A DNA stretch of 39,605 nt, taken from contig JAHZAR010000013.1 of the NCBI GenBank assembly GCA_019423835.1, forward strand, positions 1 to 39,605, in the 5' to 3' direction. This stretch comes from Clostridiales bacterium. GTDB taxonomy: Bacteria; Bacillota; Clostridia; Lachnospirales; Lachnospiraceae. The position numbers and the translations under genes were made by a program. Below, one piece after another: positions 1 through 7,560 of the stretch. The notes under the pieces were generated by a model, which worked only from the letters and a program-made list of their open reading frames with translations, had not been told where the DNA came from and did not search any database. How positions within the stretch are numbered: the first letter of the stretch is position 1; the number at the start of each line of letters is the position of its first letter.

Positions 1-55
1 AACCCCGGACAACTTGATTAAAAGTCAAGTGCTCTACCGACTGAGCTAATACCCC
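1..55 (-). tRNA. tRNA-Lys(TTT), 3' part beyond window
   Basis: Read on the minus strand, the sequence begins with an acceptor arm GGGGTAT at 55-49, followed by TA, a D-stem GCTC and D-loop. The anticodon stem is CTTGA/TCAAG around the loop CTTTTAA, giving anticodon TTT for lysine. The T-arm and 3' acceptor strand fall outside the window. It lies 62 bases downstream of tRNA-Phe and probably shares its transcript. Confidence 0.9.
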
Positions 56-117
56 GGAATATTATTGCAAATGACAAACTTCGTTCTCAGCATGTATTCA
101 TAAGCAAAAAAAATAAA

Positions 118-190
<73 letters not shown>

Positions 191-229
191 ATCGTGCGGA
201 ATCATCTGTACTCCGTAACGACATGGGTT

Positions 230-258
230 ATTTTACCGGATATTTTTTGAATTGTCAA
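230..258 (-). promoter_or_regulatory. Promoter of the tRNA-Phe/tRNA-Lys transcript
   Basis: On the minus strand a -35 box TTGACA (258-253) is followed after exactly 17 bases by a -10 box TAAAAT (235-230). Transcription would start about 30 bases before tRNA-Phe. This fits a strong housekeeping sigma promoter for a stable-RNA unit. Confidence 0.75.
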
Positions 259-332
259 GTCTTTTATATAAATTTTTTATTCTGTGTATGATAAAAACTA
301 TTTCTATTTTATACCGCTCCTATCCTATGCAG

Positions 333-382
333 AAAAGCATCGTAAAAGCCATCCTCCTGTCTCCGGCTTCTGCGATGCTTTT
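333..382. terminator. Terminator after rsmA (bidirectional shape)
   Basis: Inverted arms AAAAGCATCG (333-342) and CGATGCTTTT (373-382) are extended inward by AAGCC/GGCTT, and both strands end in T runs. On the minus strand it lies just after the rsmA stop, so it probably ends the ecsC-tatD-rsmA transcript and insulates the tRNA promoter. Confidence 0.75.
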
Positions 383-407
383 TAGCTGGCTTTGAATTTT
401 TCTTTTG

Positions 408-1340
408 CTACTCCTCCAGCAGATCGGAAAGCCTTGCAAACTGCTCCAGTGTAAGCGCCTCGCCTCTCACAGCCGCAGGAACGCCGAGCCGTTCGATGGC
501 CGCAGCAATTTTTTCCTTCCCAATCTGAATCTCGGGAGAATTATTCAGCCCGTTTAACAGAGTTTTTCTTCTCTGGTTGAAGGAGGCCCGAATCAGCTTA
601 AACATCAGCTCCCGGTTCTTCACCTCTACAGGCGGCTTCCTGTGCCTGGTCAGCCGGATCACCGCCGACCCCACACTGGGTCTGGGAATAAAGCAGTTGG
701 GGGGCACGTTTGCCACGATATAGGGCTCAGCATAATACTGAACCGCCAGGGACAGCGCCCCGTAGTCCTTGGAGCCGGGCCCTACCTGCATCCGATCGGC
801 TACCTCTTTCTGCACCATAACCGTGATATTGTCGATGGGTACTCCGCTCTCAAATAATCCCATAATAATGGGCGTTGTAATATAATAGGGCAGATTTGCC
901 ACTACCTTAATGGGTCTTCCCTCGTTATACTCCTCTGCCAGTTTCTTTATGTCAACCTTTAAAATATCCTGATTGATGACGGTCACATTATCGTACCCGG
1001 CAAGGGTTTCGGCAAGAATGGGAATCAGATTGGTGTCAATCTCCACAGCCACCACCCGCCTTGCGTTCTCAGCCAGATACTGGGTCATGGTTCCGATACC
1101 CGGGCCGATTTCCAGCACCATATCATCTTTTGTCACTCCCGCAGCTCCTATGATTTTGTCCAGCACATGTCTGTCGATCAGGAAATTCTGCCCGAATTTT
1201 TTCTGAAAGGCAAAGCCATATTTCTGAATGATCTGTATGGTTTTCTGCGGATTCCCCAGCTTCTCCTCCGGCTGCGTGATCCTGCTGCCCTCCTCTTTCT
1301 CACTGTCTGCTTTACAGTTCTGTTCTTCTCTGTATTCCAT
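408..1340 (-). CDS. rsmA: 16S rRNA dimethyladenosine transferase RsmA (KsgA)
   Basis: This SAM-dependent enzyme dimethylates two adjacent adenines near the 3' end of 16S rRNA during late 30S assembly. The protein has 310 residues. Visible motifs are the SAM-binding VLEIGPGIG (about residues 75-83), the acidic VEID (about 99-102) and the catalytic NLPYYI (about 149-154). The C-terminal helical domain is present. The first 30 or so residues are charged and look like an extra N-terminal tail compared with usual KsgA, but no other ATG precedes the conserved part and a GGAG site stands before this one. It is the last gene of the minus-strand operon, 26 bases after tatD, a common Firmicutes arrangement. 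Confidence 0.96.
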   Translation of the reverse strand: MEYREEQNCKADSEKEEGSRITQPEEKLGNPQKTIQIIQKYGFAFQKKFGQNFLIDRHVLDKIIGAAGVTKDDMVLEIGPGIGTMTQYLAENARRVVAVEIDTNLIPILAETLAGYDNVTVINQDILKVDIKKLAEEYNEGRPIKVVANLPYYITTPIIMGLFESGVPIDNITVMVQKEVADRMQVGPGSKDYGALSLAVQYYAEPYIVANVPPNCFIPRPSVGSAVIRLTRHRKPPVEVKNRELMFKLIRASFNQRRKTLLNGLNNSPEIQIGKEKIAAAIERLGVPAAVRGEALTLEQFARLSDLLEE

Positions 1341-1366
1341 CTGTCACTCCATCCATTTTTACTTTC

Positions 1367-2203
1367 TCAGTCGACAATATCCGTATTCTTACCCTGCGTT
1401 CTCTCCTGCCGCCCTGTTTGCCCTGCACCCGCTCTGACATCCATCCGGTAAAGTCTTCTGGCATTTTTCTCTGTTATTTCGATTACCTGTTCCGGGGTGA
1501 GCCCCTTAATTTCAGCCAGAGCATTTACCACATAGGGAAGATTGGCCGAGGTATTCCTGGTTCCCCGGTGAGGGGTGGGGGCCATATAGGGACAGTCCGT
1601 CTCCAGGACAATCTGCTCGATGGGAGCGCAGGCCGCGACTTCCTTCAGCTTTTTTGCGTTTTTAAAGGTCAGCACACCGCCGATTCCCAGAAAAAATCCC
1701 AGATTGAGATATTCTCTGGCTATCTCCGTTCCATAGGAAAAGCAGTGGATGACGCCGCCGATCTCGCCGGCCCGGGCCTCCTTCATCATATCAAGCGTAT
1801 CCTTCGCAGCATCCCTGCTGTGGATGATCACCGGCAGCTTCATCTGCCTGGCCAGCTCAAGCTGGCGCAAAAACCATTTCTTCTGAATCTCATGCTCCGG
1901 CTCTTCCCAGTAGTAATCCAGCCCTATCTCTCCCACCGCAAGCATTTTGGGGTTCTTGAGAATTTCGCAGAGCCTTCTGAACTTTTCCTCATCAAGCTCT
2001 GCCGTCTCTCTTGGATGAACGCCGGCCGATCCATATACAAACGGATATTGTTCCGTCAAGGCAAGCGTACGCTCTGAGCTTTCCATACTGGCTCCCACAT
2101 TAAGGACTGTTCCCACTCCGGCTTCCTTAAGCCCCATGAGAACCTGGTCCCTGTCCCCGTCAAATGCCTCATCATCATAATGTGCATGTGTATCGAATAT
2201 CAA
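1367..2203 (-). CDS. tatD: TatD family metal-dependent hydrolase (DNase)
   Basis: TatD proteins are metal-dependent amidohydrolase-fold nucleases with 3'-5' exonuclease activity, linked to DNA repair. The 278 residues are full length. The metal ligands are visible: H6 and H8 in the N-terminal DTHAH, E92 in GEIGLDYYW, H128 in IIHSRD, H153 in VIHCFS and D203 in ETDCPY. The start codon is TTG (2203-2201), chosen because AGAGGA lies seven bases upstream and the DTHAH motif must follow almost immediately. The gene lies between an EcsC-family gene and rsmA on the same strand, and tatD-rsmA proximity is usual in Firmicutes. The last 25 or so residues are polar and look non-conserved. Confidence 0.94.
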   Translation of the reverse strand: MIFDTHAHYDDEAFDGDRDQVLMGLKEAGVGTVLNVGASMESSERTLALTEQYPFVYGSAGVHPRETAELDEEKFRRLCEILKNPKMLAVGEIGLDYYWEEPEHEIQKKWFLRQLELARQMKLPVIIHSRDAAKDTLDMMKEARAGEIGGVIHCFSYGTEIAREYLNLGFFLGIGGVLTFKNAKKLKEVAACAPIEQIVLETDCPYMAPTPHRGTRNTSANLPYVVNALAEIKGLTPEQVIEITEKNARRLYRMDVRAGAGQTGRQERTQGKNTDIVD

Positions 2204-2328
2204 TGTTCGTTCCTCTTTTCACTTACTTTCTCTTCTCAAAACTTTCATCTCCGCAGGAAGCAAGCCGTTTCTGTTTCAGTCTTCAGTCCTGCAGGCCTCC
2301 TGCAGACAGCTGAGGCTCCGCCTGAAGC

Positions 2329-3198
2329 TCATCTTCCTGAAGGACCTCCCTCTTCAGAAATGATAAGGCGAAGCAGATAACGTCTCTCCAGCTTCAGAGA
2401 GACATATTTCGAGATCCTGCTCATATAAATGCTGTCGCAGGCACCGCCTATCACTCCCACAATGGCAATTCCCTGTAAAAATTTCAAGTACAAAAGTTCC
2501 CCTGAGAGCGCACGGGCGGCTTCCCTGACTGCATCTGAAGAAATCCCCTGCTTTTCTCCATCTGTTTCCGTATCCCCCTCTTTTCCTGGTTTTTCTTTTT
2601 TCTTCCAGTCCTTCACCGCCATCCCATACAGCCTTCTGTTCAGAGCTGCATCCCGCTCCTGAAAGTCCTCTCCCTGATAAAGAGAGAGGGCAATCATTTC
2701 AAGCAGAAGCTCCTTCTCCTCCGGCCTCTCATAATCAATCCCATAGTGCAGGCAGAGCTTATAGAGATTTCTGAACAGGGCTGCCAGAAAGAGCGGTATG
2801 TCCGGAATCCCGATTCCCAGCAGACCAAGCCCTGCTCCCTCCACGCCTGCAGCTACGGTGGAAACCGTTCTCTGCCTTCTGGCAATCCTGGAATTTTCCC
2901 GGATATGCTTTCTGGTAGGAATAAGCCCTGTTTTGTAGTCTCTCGCCTGGTATTCCAATTCCAGTCTCTCCCTGGAGTATGTTTTTTCAATCAGCCCTGT
3001 GCCGCCGGTTAAGACTGCGCGGAAGGCCTTTTCAAATGCGGCTTCCAGCTTTTGTGAGAGGCCCTCCGGAATCAGGGAGGAAAGACGTTTCTCCCACAGT
3101 GCTTCTCTCCGGCGGTCATACCGCCCCGCTGCTCTTTTCTCATGCTTTAAAAAGGCCTCCCACTCCTTCTGAGCAGGCGTTCTCCTTCCGAAACTCAT
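2329..3198 (-). CDS. EcsC family protein
   Basis: The 289-residue protein matches the EcsC family, named after the third gene of the Bacillus ecs operon, whose biochemical role is unresolved. Recognisable parts are the basic N-terminal helix region, a glycine-rich hydrophobic stretch (GLGLLGIGIPDIPLF, about residues 123-137) and a second hydrophobic segment near LYLKFLQGIAIVGVIGG, about residues 237-253, which suggest membrane association. A Lys/Glu-rich insert (about residues 195-215) separates the halves. Its ATG overlaps the stop of the upstream 77-aa gene by four bases (ATGA), implying translational coupling. No ecsA/ecsB transporter genes are nearby, so it is a solitary EcsC homologue. 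Family assignment is by memory of the motif pattern. Confidence 0.8.
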   Translation of the reverse strand: MSFGRRTPAQKEWEAFLKHEKRAAGRYDRRREALWEKRLSSLIPEGLSQKLEAAFEKAFRAVLTGGTGLIEKTYSRERLELEYQARDYKTGLIPTRKHIRENSRIARRQRTVSTVAAGVEGAGLGLLGIGIPDIPLFLAALFRNLYKLCLHYGIDYERPEEKELLLEMIALSLYQGEDFQERDAALNRRLYGMAVKDWKKKEKPGKEGDTETDGEKQGISSDAVREAARALSGELLYLKFLQGIAIVGVIGGACDSIYMSRISKYVSLKLERRYLLRLIISEEGGPSGR

Positions 3199-3428
3199 TG
3201 GTTTTCCCCCTGGCTCTCTTTCTGTTCCATCTCCAGCTCCAAGGCAGGCCCATGTGCCGCCGTCGGATCCTCCGTCTCCCTGGGAGGCTCCGCCGCAGGC
3301 CCTCTCGGCTCGTTTATCCTGTCGTCAGCAGCCGGGCCTGTCACCGGCTCTACGTACAGCTTCTGTGCGCCTCCTGCCATGCAGAGGGATACTGCCGTCA
3401 TAATCACTGCTCTCTGCCACAATTTCAT
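3195..3428 (-). CDS. Small membrane-anchored or secreted protein of unknown function
   Basis: A 77-residue protein that I do not recognise. The N-terminus is MKLWQR followed by a short hydrophobic stretch (about residues 7-20), which could be a signal peptide or a single membrane anchor. The rest is Pro/Glu/Ala-rich and probably disordered. Reality is supported by a near-perfect AAGGAGGGG site seven bases before the ATG, by the ATGA overlap with the EcsC-family gene, and by a promoter upstream. It is the first gene of the minus-strand operon leading to rsmA. Its partner is presumably the EcsC-family protein. Confidence 0.6.
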   Translation of the reverse strand: MKLWQRAVIMTAVSLCMAGGAQKLYVEPVTGPAADDRINEPRGPAAEPPRETEDPTAAHGPALELEMEQKESQGENQ

Positions 3429-3532
3429 AGGATCCCCTCCTTCCCTCCGGATATGCTATCTCTCCGAGGGATGCACACTCCCGGCATAGGTGTTTTGCCT
3501 CCCTTCGGTCGCCTGCCGCTCGGCGCAGGTGT

Positions 3533-3559
3533 AATGTCCGCTATGCGTACATTATACCA
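3533..3559 (-). promoter_or_regulatory. Extended -10 promoter plus 21-bp palindrome for the ecsC-tatD-rsmA operon
   Basis: On the minus strand TGGTATAAT (3559-3551) is a perfect extended -10 element; no good -35 is present. Starting within it and covering the expected start site is a 21-bp inverted repeat at 3533-3553: two 9-base arms with one mismatch (AATGTCCGC, GCGTACATT) around TAT. The position suits repressor binding. The operon therefore has its own start after the metG terminator, with a leader of about 115 bases. Confidence 0.5.
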
Positions 3560-3575
3560 TCCTCTCTTTTTGAAG

Positions 3576-3612
3576 AAAAGGGGAATGCAGCCCCTCGGCA
3601 CACTCCCCTTTT
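3576..3612 (-). terminator. metG terminator
   Basis: Minus-strand arms AAAAGGGGA (3612-3604) and TCCCCTTTT (3584-3576) form the stem. The descending arm ends in TTTTCTT. It lies about 90 bases after the metG stop and directly before the next promoter. Confidence 0.75.
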
Positions 3613-3702
3613 TGCTGCGCGGCGTTCTCTGTCCACAGAGTCAGCCGCCTTTTTATCTGCTTTCCGTTTTTTCTCTTATCCCATCCAGACAGGCTGCTTC
3701 CT

Positions 3703-5694
3703 CTAGCCGATCTCAGCTCCTGCCGGCACATCCTTTTCCGGCTGCATCAGGACAACATTGCCCTCTGCATCCTCTGCGCAGAGAATCATTCCCTCAGAGA
3801 GCATTCCGGCCAGTTTGGCAGGCTTTAAGTTGGTGACAACCATAACCTTCTTTCCCACCATCTCTTCCGGAGTGTACCATGCCTTGATTCCGCTCAGAAT
3901 CTGGCGCACCTGGCTTCCGATTCTCACCTGGGAGCAGAGGAGCTTCTTGGATTTCGGAACCGCCTCACAGGAGATAATCTCTCCTACCTGGAACTGGAGC
4001 TTTGCGAAGTCATCATAGGTAATCTCCGGCTTGGCCTCAACGTCAATCACCTGAGCAGCCGCAGCCTCCTCACCCTTTCCCTGGCCCTCTGCCTCTTTCT
4101 GAGCTTTCTCAGCGCTCTTCATAGCCTCTACCTTTTCGAGCACTTCCTTTATATCCATGCGTGCAAACAGAATCTCTGGCTTTTCTGTCACCTTATTTCC
4201 TGACGGATAAAGACCGAACTCATTCATGCTTTCAAGGCTTCTCTTCTGTGTATTTAACTGGCTGAGAATTTTCTCAGAGGTTTCCGGCATAAAGGATGCC
4301 AGCAGAGACGCCCCGATTGTGATCGCCTCTGTCAGGTTATAAAGCACCTCAGACAGACGGGCCTTTTTCTCCTCATCCTTCGCAAGCGTCCACGGAGTTG
4401 TCTCATCGATATATTTGTTGCTTCTCCTGAAGATTCCGAAAATCTCTGTGATGGCATCAGCCACGCGGAGCCTGTCCATCTTCTCATCTGCCTTCCTCAC
4501 TGCCTCTAACACAACAGCCTTCAGATCAGCATCCACGTCCTCTGTCACGCCTGTTTTCTCCACCACGCCGCCGAAATATTTGTTGGTCATGGAGATGGTC
4601 CTGTTTACCAGATTGCCCAGGATGTTGGCCAGATCGGAATTCATGCGCTCTACCATCAGCTCCCAGGTAATGACACCGTCATTGTCAAATGGCATCTCGT
4701 GAAGTACGAAATAGCGTACAGCATCCACTCCGAAGAAATCTACCAGAGTGTCTGCATAGAGTACATTGCCTTTGGATTTGCTCATCTTGCCGTCTCCCTG
4801 CAGAAGCCACGGATGGCCGAATACCTGTTTTGGGAGGGGCAGATCCAGGGCCATCAGGAAAATCGGCCAGTATATGGTATGGAACCGGATAATGTCCTTC
4901 CCGATCAGGTGAAGGTCTGCAGGCCAGTATTTATCAAACAGCTCTCCGTTCTCTCCTGTGCAGTTGTAGCCAAGACCTGTAATATAGTTTGTCAGAGCGT
5001 CCAGCCACACATAAGTCACATGCTTCGGATCAAAAGAAACGGGAATTCCCCAGGTGAAGGAGGTTCTGGATACACACAGATCCTGAAGACCCGGCAGCAG
5101 GAAGTTATTCATCATCTCATTCTTCCTGGAGACAGGCTGGATAAATTCCGGATGTTCATTAATATAGTCAATCAGCCTCTGGGCGTACTTGCTCATACGG
5201 AAGAAATAGGCCTCCTCCTTGGCAGGCTGCACCGGGCGGCCGCAGTCCGGACACTTGCCGTCAACCAGCTGAGACTCCGTAAAGAAGGACTCGCAGGGCG
5301 TGCAGTACATTCCCTCATAGTATCCCTTGTAAATATCTCCCTGATCGTAGAGCTTTTTGAAAATTTTCTGCACCTGCTCCTCATGGTCGGCATCTGTGGT
5401 GCGGATGAACTTATCGTAGGAAGTATTCATCAGATCCCAGATGGTCCTGATCTCTCCTGCCACCTGATCCACAAATTCCTTCGGGGTAACACCGGCCTCC
5501 GCTGCCTTCAACTCGATCTTCTGTCCATGCTCATCCGTTCCTGTCTGGAACCGCACGTCATAGCCCTGCTCCCTCTTATATCTTGCAATACTGTCTGCCA
5601 GCACAATCTCATAGGTATTTCCAATATGCGGCTTACCAGATGTGTAGGCAATAGCCGTCGTAATATAATACGGCTTCTTACAATTCTGACACAT
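3703..5694 (-). CDS. metG: Methionine--tRNA ligase
   Basis: Charges initiator and elongator tRNA-Met with methionine. The 663-residue class I synthetase shows the HIGN signature (residues 23-26), a zinc knuckle with C131, C134, C148 and C151, and KMSKS at 303-307 in the form KMSKSKGNV. A C-terminal EMAPII/CsaA-like OB-fold tRNA-binding domain spans about residues 560-663 (DFAKLQFQVGEI onwards), joined by an Ala/Glu/Lys-rich linker. AAGGAGG lies eight bases before the ATG. The gene stands alone between its T-box leader and its own terminator, so its expression should respond to uncharged tRNA-Met. Confidence 0.98.
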   Translation of the reverse strand: MCQNCKKPYYITTAIAYTSGKPHIGNTYEIVLADSIARYKREQGYDVRFQTGTDEHGQKIELKAAEAGVTPKEFVDQVAGEIRTIWDLMNTSYDKFIRTTDADHEEQVQKIFKKLYDQGDIYKGYYEGMYCTPCESFFTESQLVDGKCPDCGRPVQPAKEEAYFFRMSKYAQRLIDYINEHPEFIQPVSRKNEMMNNFLLPGLQDLCVSRTSFTWGIPVSFDPKHVTYVWLDALTNYITGLGYNCTGENGELFDKYWPADLHLIGKDIIRFHTIYWPIFLMALDLPLPKQVFGHPWLLQGDGKMSKSKGNVLYADTLVDFFGVDAVRYFVLHEMPFDNDGVITWELMVERMNSDLANILGNLVNRTISMTNKYFGGVVEKTGVTEDVDADLKAVVLEAVRKADEKMDRLRVADAITEIFGIFRRSNKYIDETTPWTLAKDEEKKARLSEVLYNLTEAITIGASLLASFMPETSEKILSQLNTQKRSLESMNEFGLYPSGNKVTEKPEILFARMDIKEVLEKVEAMKSAEKAQKEAEGQGKGEEAAAAQVIDVEAKPEITYDDFAKLQFQVGEIISCEAVPKSKKLLCSQVRIGSQVRQILSGIKAWYTPEEMVGKKVMVVTNLKPAKLAGMLSEGMILCAEDAEGNVVLMQPEKDVPAGAEIG

Positions 5695-5720
5695 GTTCTC
5701 TTCCTCCTTGGATTATGAAA

Positions 5721-5778
5721 ATAAAAACGCCTTTAACCTCACCTGCGCATGGATCATGCCCTGATGAAATTAAAGACG
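5721..5778 (-). terminator. T-box regulated terminator before metG
   Basis: CGTCTTTAATT (5778-5768) pairs with GGTTAAAGGCG (5739-5729), including several G-U pairs, and is followed by TTTTTATTTT. The left arm starts just after the T-box core, so the terminator and antiterminator exclude each other. Confidence 0.8.
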
Positions 5779-6080
5779 AGTTCTCTCCCGTGATACCACT
5801 TTAATTCACAGTCCGCCTCACAGCGGTCTGCCTCTGGGGCTGCGGGGAACGGTGCTTTCTCCCTTCCCTACAGTCTGACGCTGTAACGGGCATCTCCCGT
5901 CGCTGTCTTTCCGGCCTGCGCCCGGAAACGGTGCGCCTGAAGTTTTTCTGCACAGTCAGATACAGGCCGGTTCGCCAGCAAGGCTCCAGGGCCATCTTCA
6001 GCGGTTTCCGGGCCATCCTCTCCCACCACACGGACTCTCTGTGGGCCCTGTCTTCCGCCTACTCTCCCCTTCGCTGCCTT
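5721..6080 (-). promoter_or_regulatory. T-box leader of metG (tRNA-Met sensing)
   Basis: The minus-strand leader carries the classic parts of a T-box. Near its 5' end is GGGGAGAGTAG (about 6071-6061), then CAGAGAGTCCGTGTGGTG, the conserved AGAGAG region of stem I. A methionine codon ATG at 5995-5993 lies in a GAAGATGGCCCTGGAG context and is the likely specifier. The T-box core AGTGGTATCACGGGA (5800-5786) provides the bulge that pairs with the tRNA NCCA end. The overlapping terminator comes next. Uncharged tRNA-Met would favour the antiterminator and read-through into metG. Stem II/III details were not folded, so exact limits are approximate. Confidence 0.88.
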
Positions 6081-6120
6081 TGACTCTTTGATTATATTCT
6101 GGTTTAGTAAGTATAGGTTA

Positions 6121-6149
6121 AGTCTAGCGGGTTGAACTGTGTTTGTCAA
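6121..6149 (-). promoter_or_regulatory. Promoter of metG T-box transcript
   Basis: TTGACA (6149-6144), spacer of 17, TAGACT (6126-6121) on the minus strand. The start would be about 35-40 bases before stem I. A second possible -10, TATAAT at 6096-6091, has no good -35. The interval 6150-6330 upstream holds no convincing gene on either strand. Confidence 0.55.
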
Positions 6150-6330
6150 GGAGAGATTGAAAAGTGCCAGTCCCGCATCTGCTCCTGACATAAAGCAAAG
6201 TTTCAATAAATCCATAAAATCCTCTTGGACAGCCGGACATGCATTGGGGCACAGGGCAAAAAGCCGGCTCGTTCCGGATGAAACCGTCATCTCCTCAATG
6301 AAAAAATATGTAATTTTGATTTTCTTCCCT

Positions 6331-6363
6331 TTTAATGTTCCTTTAATTTTCCCCCTGTATGAT
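6331..6363 (+). promoter_or_regulatory. Promoter with 11-bp-spaced direct repeats upstream of PepSY gene
   Basis: Direct repeats TTTAAT at 6331-6336 and 6342-6347 are spaced exactly 11 bases apart, one helical turn, as is typical of OmpR/PhoB-family response regulator sites. They overlap where a -35 would be for the -10-like TATGAT at 6358-6363, which has no good -35 of its own. This pattern fits an activator-dependent promoter. The rest of the 6364-6485 leader shows nothing else. Confidence 0.35.
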
Positions 6364-6485
6364 AAAACCATAGACAACAGAAGCATCAGAAAGAACGGTA
6401 ACACGAAGGCAGTCAGCTGTGGCATATGGCTGGCCGCTGTCCCTGACTTTTAATAAACACATGAGCAAATATCAGGAGGTCTTAT

Positions 6486-7316
6486 ATGAAAAAGTTTACA
6501 GCAATCGCAGCATCCGCTCTCGTCTTAGGAAGTATCCTCGTTCCATCCACCCTCACAGCCCTGGCAGCACAGGTAGATGAAGCTCAGGCCAGAGAGATTG
6601 CCCTTTCCCATGCCGGAGTTGCCCAGGATCAGGTGGCTTTTATCCAGTCTAAATTAGATTATGAACAGGGACGTCAGGTCTATGAGGTAGAATTCTACAC
6701 AAAGGATTACAGAGAATTTGATTACGACATTGAGGTTTCTACCGGAACTGTCTTGAGCTTTGACTATGAGTCTGAATACTATGATGCAAAAGCTGCCAGG
6801 AATGAGAACCGCTACCTGAACGGTTCCCTTGCCGCCCAGACAAACCCGGGGCAGGTGAGCGTTGAAGACGCCAAGAAAAAAGCTCTGGAGCACGCTGGCA
6901 TCGCAGCCGATCAGGCAGTCTTTGTCAAAGCGGAAATCGACTACGATGACGGACGTCAGGTCTATGAGCTGGAGTTTTACACAAACGATTTCAGAGAGTT
7001 TGATTATGAGATCGATACAGAAAACGGCAATATTATCAGTTATGACTTTGAGGCTGAGTACTGGCAGAAGCCTGCACAGGCCGCCGGTTCTCAGGGCAGC
7101 TCTGTCATCACCGAAGACCGCGCCAGGGAGATCGCTGCTTCCCAGGCAGGCTTAAACGTCTCCGATGTAACCTTCCGCAAAATGAAACAGGATCTGGACG
7201 ACGGCCGTCTGTGCTATGAGGGAGAATTTATTCACGGCACAACTGAGTACGAGTTCGAGATCGATGCCAGCACAGGAAGGATAACCGACTGGGACAGAGA
7301 AAGTATCTTTGATTAA
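6486..7316 (+). CDS. Secreted PepSY-domain protein with three repeats
   Basis: The 276-residue protein starts with a signal peptide (positive MKK, hydrophobic core, likely cleavage after LTALAA near residue 28). Three PepSY-like repeats follow, about residues 31-100, 124-193 and 209-276, each with an Ala-rich helix (AREIALSHAG type) and a strand pair ending in a 'DYDIEVSTG' type turn. Repeats 1 and 2 are nearly identical around GRQVYE-EFYT; the third has diverged. PepSY domains are thought to inhibit or modulate extracytoplasmic proteases or to act as cell-wall sensors; the target here is unknown. AGGAGG lies eight bases before the ATG. The gene is monocistronic, with a strong terminator. Confidence 0.88.
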   Translation: MKKFTAIAASALVLGSILVPSTLTALAAQVDEAQAREIALSHAGVAQDQVAFIQSKLDYEQGRQVYEVEFYTKDYREFDYDIEVSTGTVLSFDYESEYYDAKAARNENRYLNGSLAAQTNPGQVSVEDAKKKALEHAGIAADQAVFVKAEIDYDDGRQVYELEFYTNDFREFDYEIDTENGNIISYDFEAEYWQKPAQAAGSQGSSVITEDRAREIAASQAGLNVSDVTFRKMKQDLDDGRLCYEGEFIHGTTEYEFEIDASTGRITDWDRESIFD

Positions 7317-7361
7317 TTTTCTGGTTCCATTATTGAAAGAAACCGGTTCAGCCTGAACCCG

Positions 7362-7399
7362 GCCGGCGGAGTGTGTGATACACAGTCCGCCGGCTTTTT
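7362..7399 (+). terminator. Terminator of PepSY gene
   Basis: Perfect 9-bp arms GCCGGCGGA (7362-7370) and TCCGCCGGC (7386-7394), extended by TGTGT/ACACA, are followed immediately by TTTTTG. Confidence 0.93.
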
Positions 7400-7508
7400 G
7401 TGTCTGTCCCGCGTCTGCCCTGCTTCCTCCCTGCCTCTGTTCTGCCCTGTTTCCCTCCCGGAAGCCCCCGCCCGGCGGTTCCCGTGCACTCCCCTGTGTA
7501 TTCATGAG

Positions 7509-7537
7509 TTGTAATTGGCAATAATATAAATTATAAT
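7509..7537 (+). promoter_or_regulatory. Promoter of DUF885 lipoprotein gene
   Basis: TTGTAA (7509-7514), spacer of 17, TATAAT (7532-7537). It lies just upstream of the GGAGG ribosome binding site and downstream of the previous terminator. Confidence 0.6.
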
Positions 7538-7560
7538 GAAACAATAATGGAGGTATGAAC

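Noticed and set aside
4699..5718. Long plus-strand open frame of 339 codons antisense to metG
   Set aside because: It is a codon-bias shadow of metG, with no ribosome site and no recognisable domain.
5801..6425. Two minus-strand frames upstream of metG (76 and 185 codons)
   Set aside because: They run through the T-box stem I, specifier and antiterminator, and lack ribosome sites. The RNA element explains the sequence.
6139..6453. Plus-strand frame of 104 codons before the PepSY gene
   Set aside because: No ribosome site; it spans the metG promoter and the putative PepSY promoter and shows no protein-like pattern.
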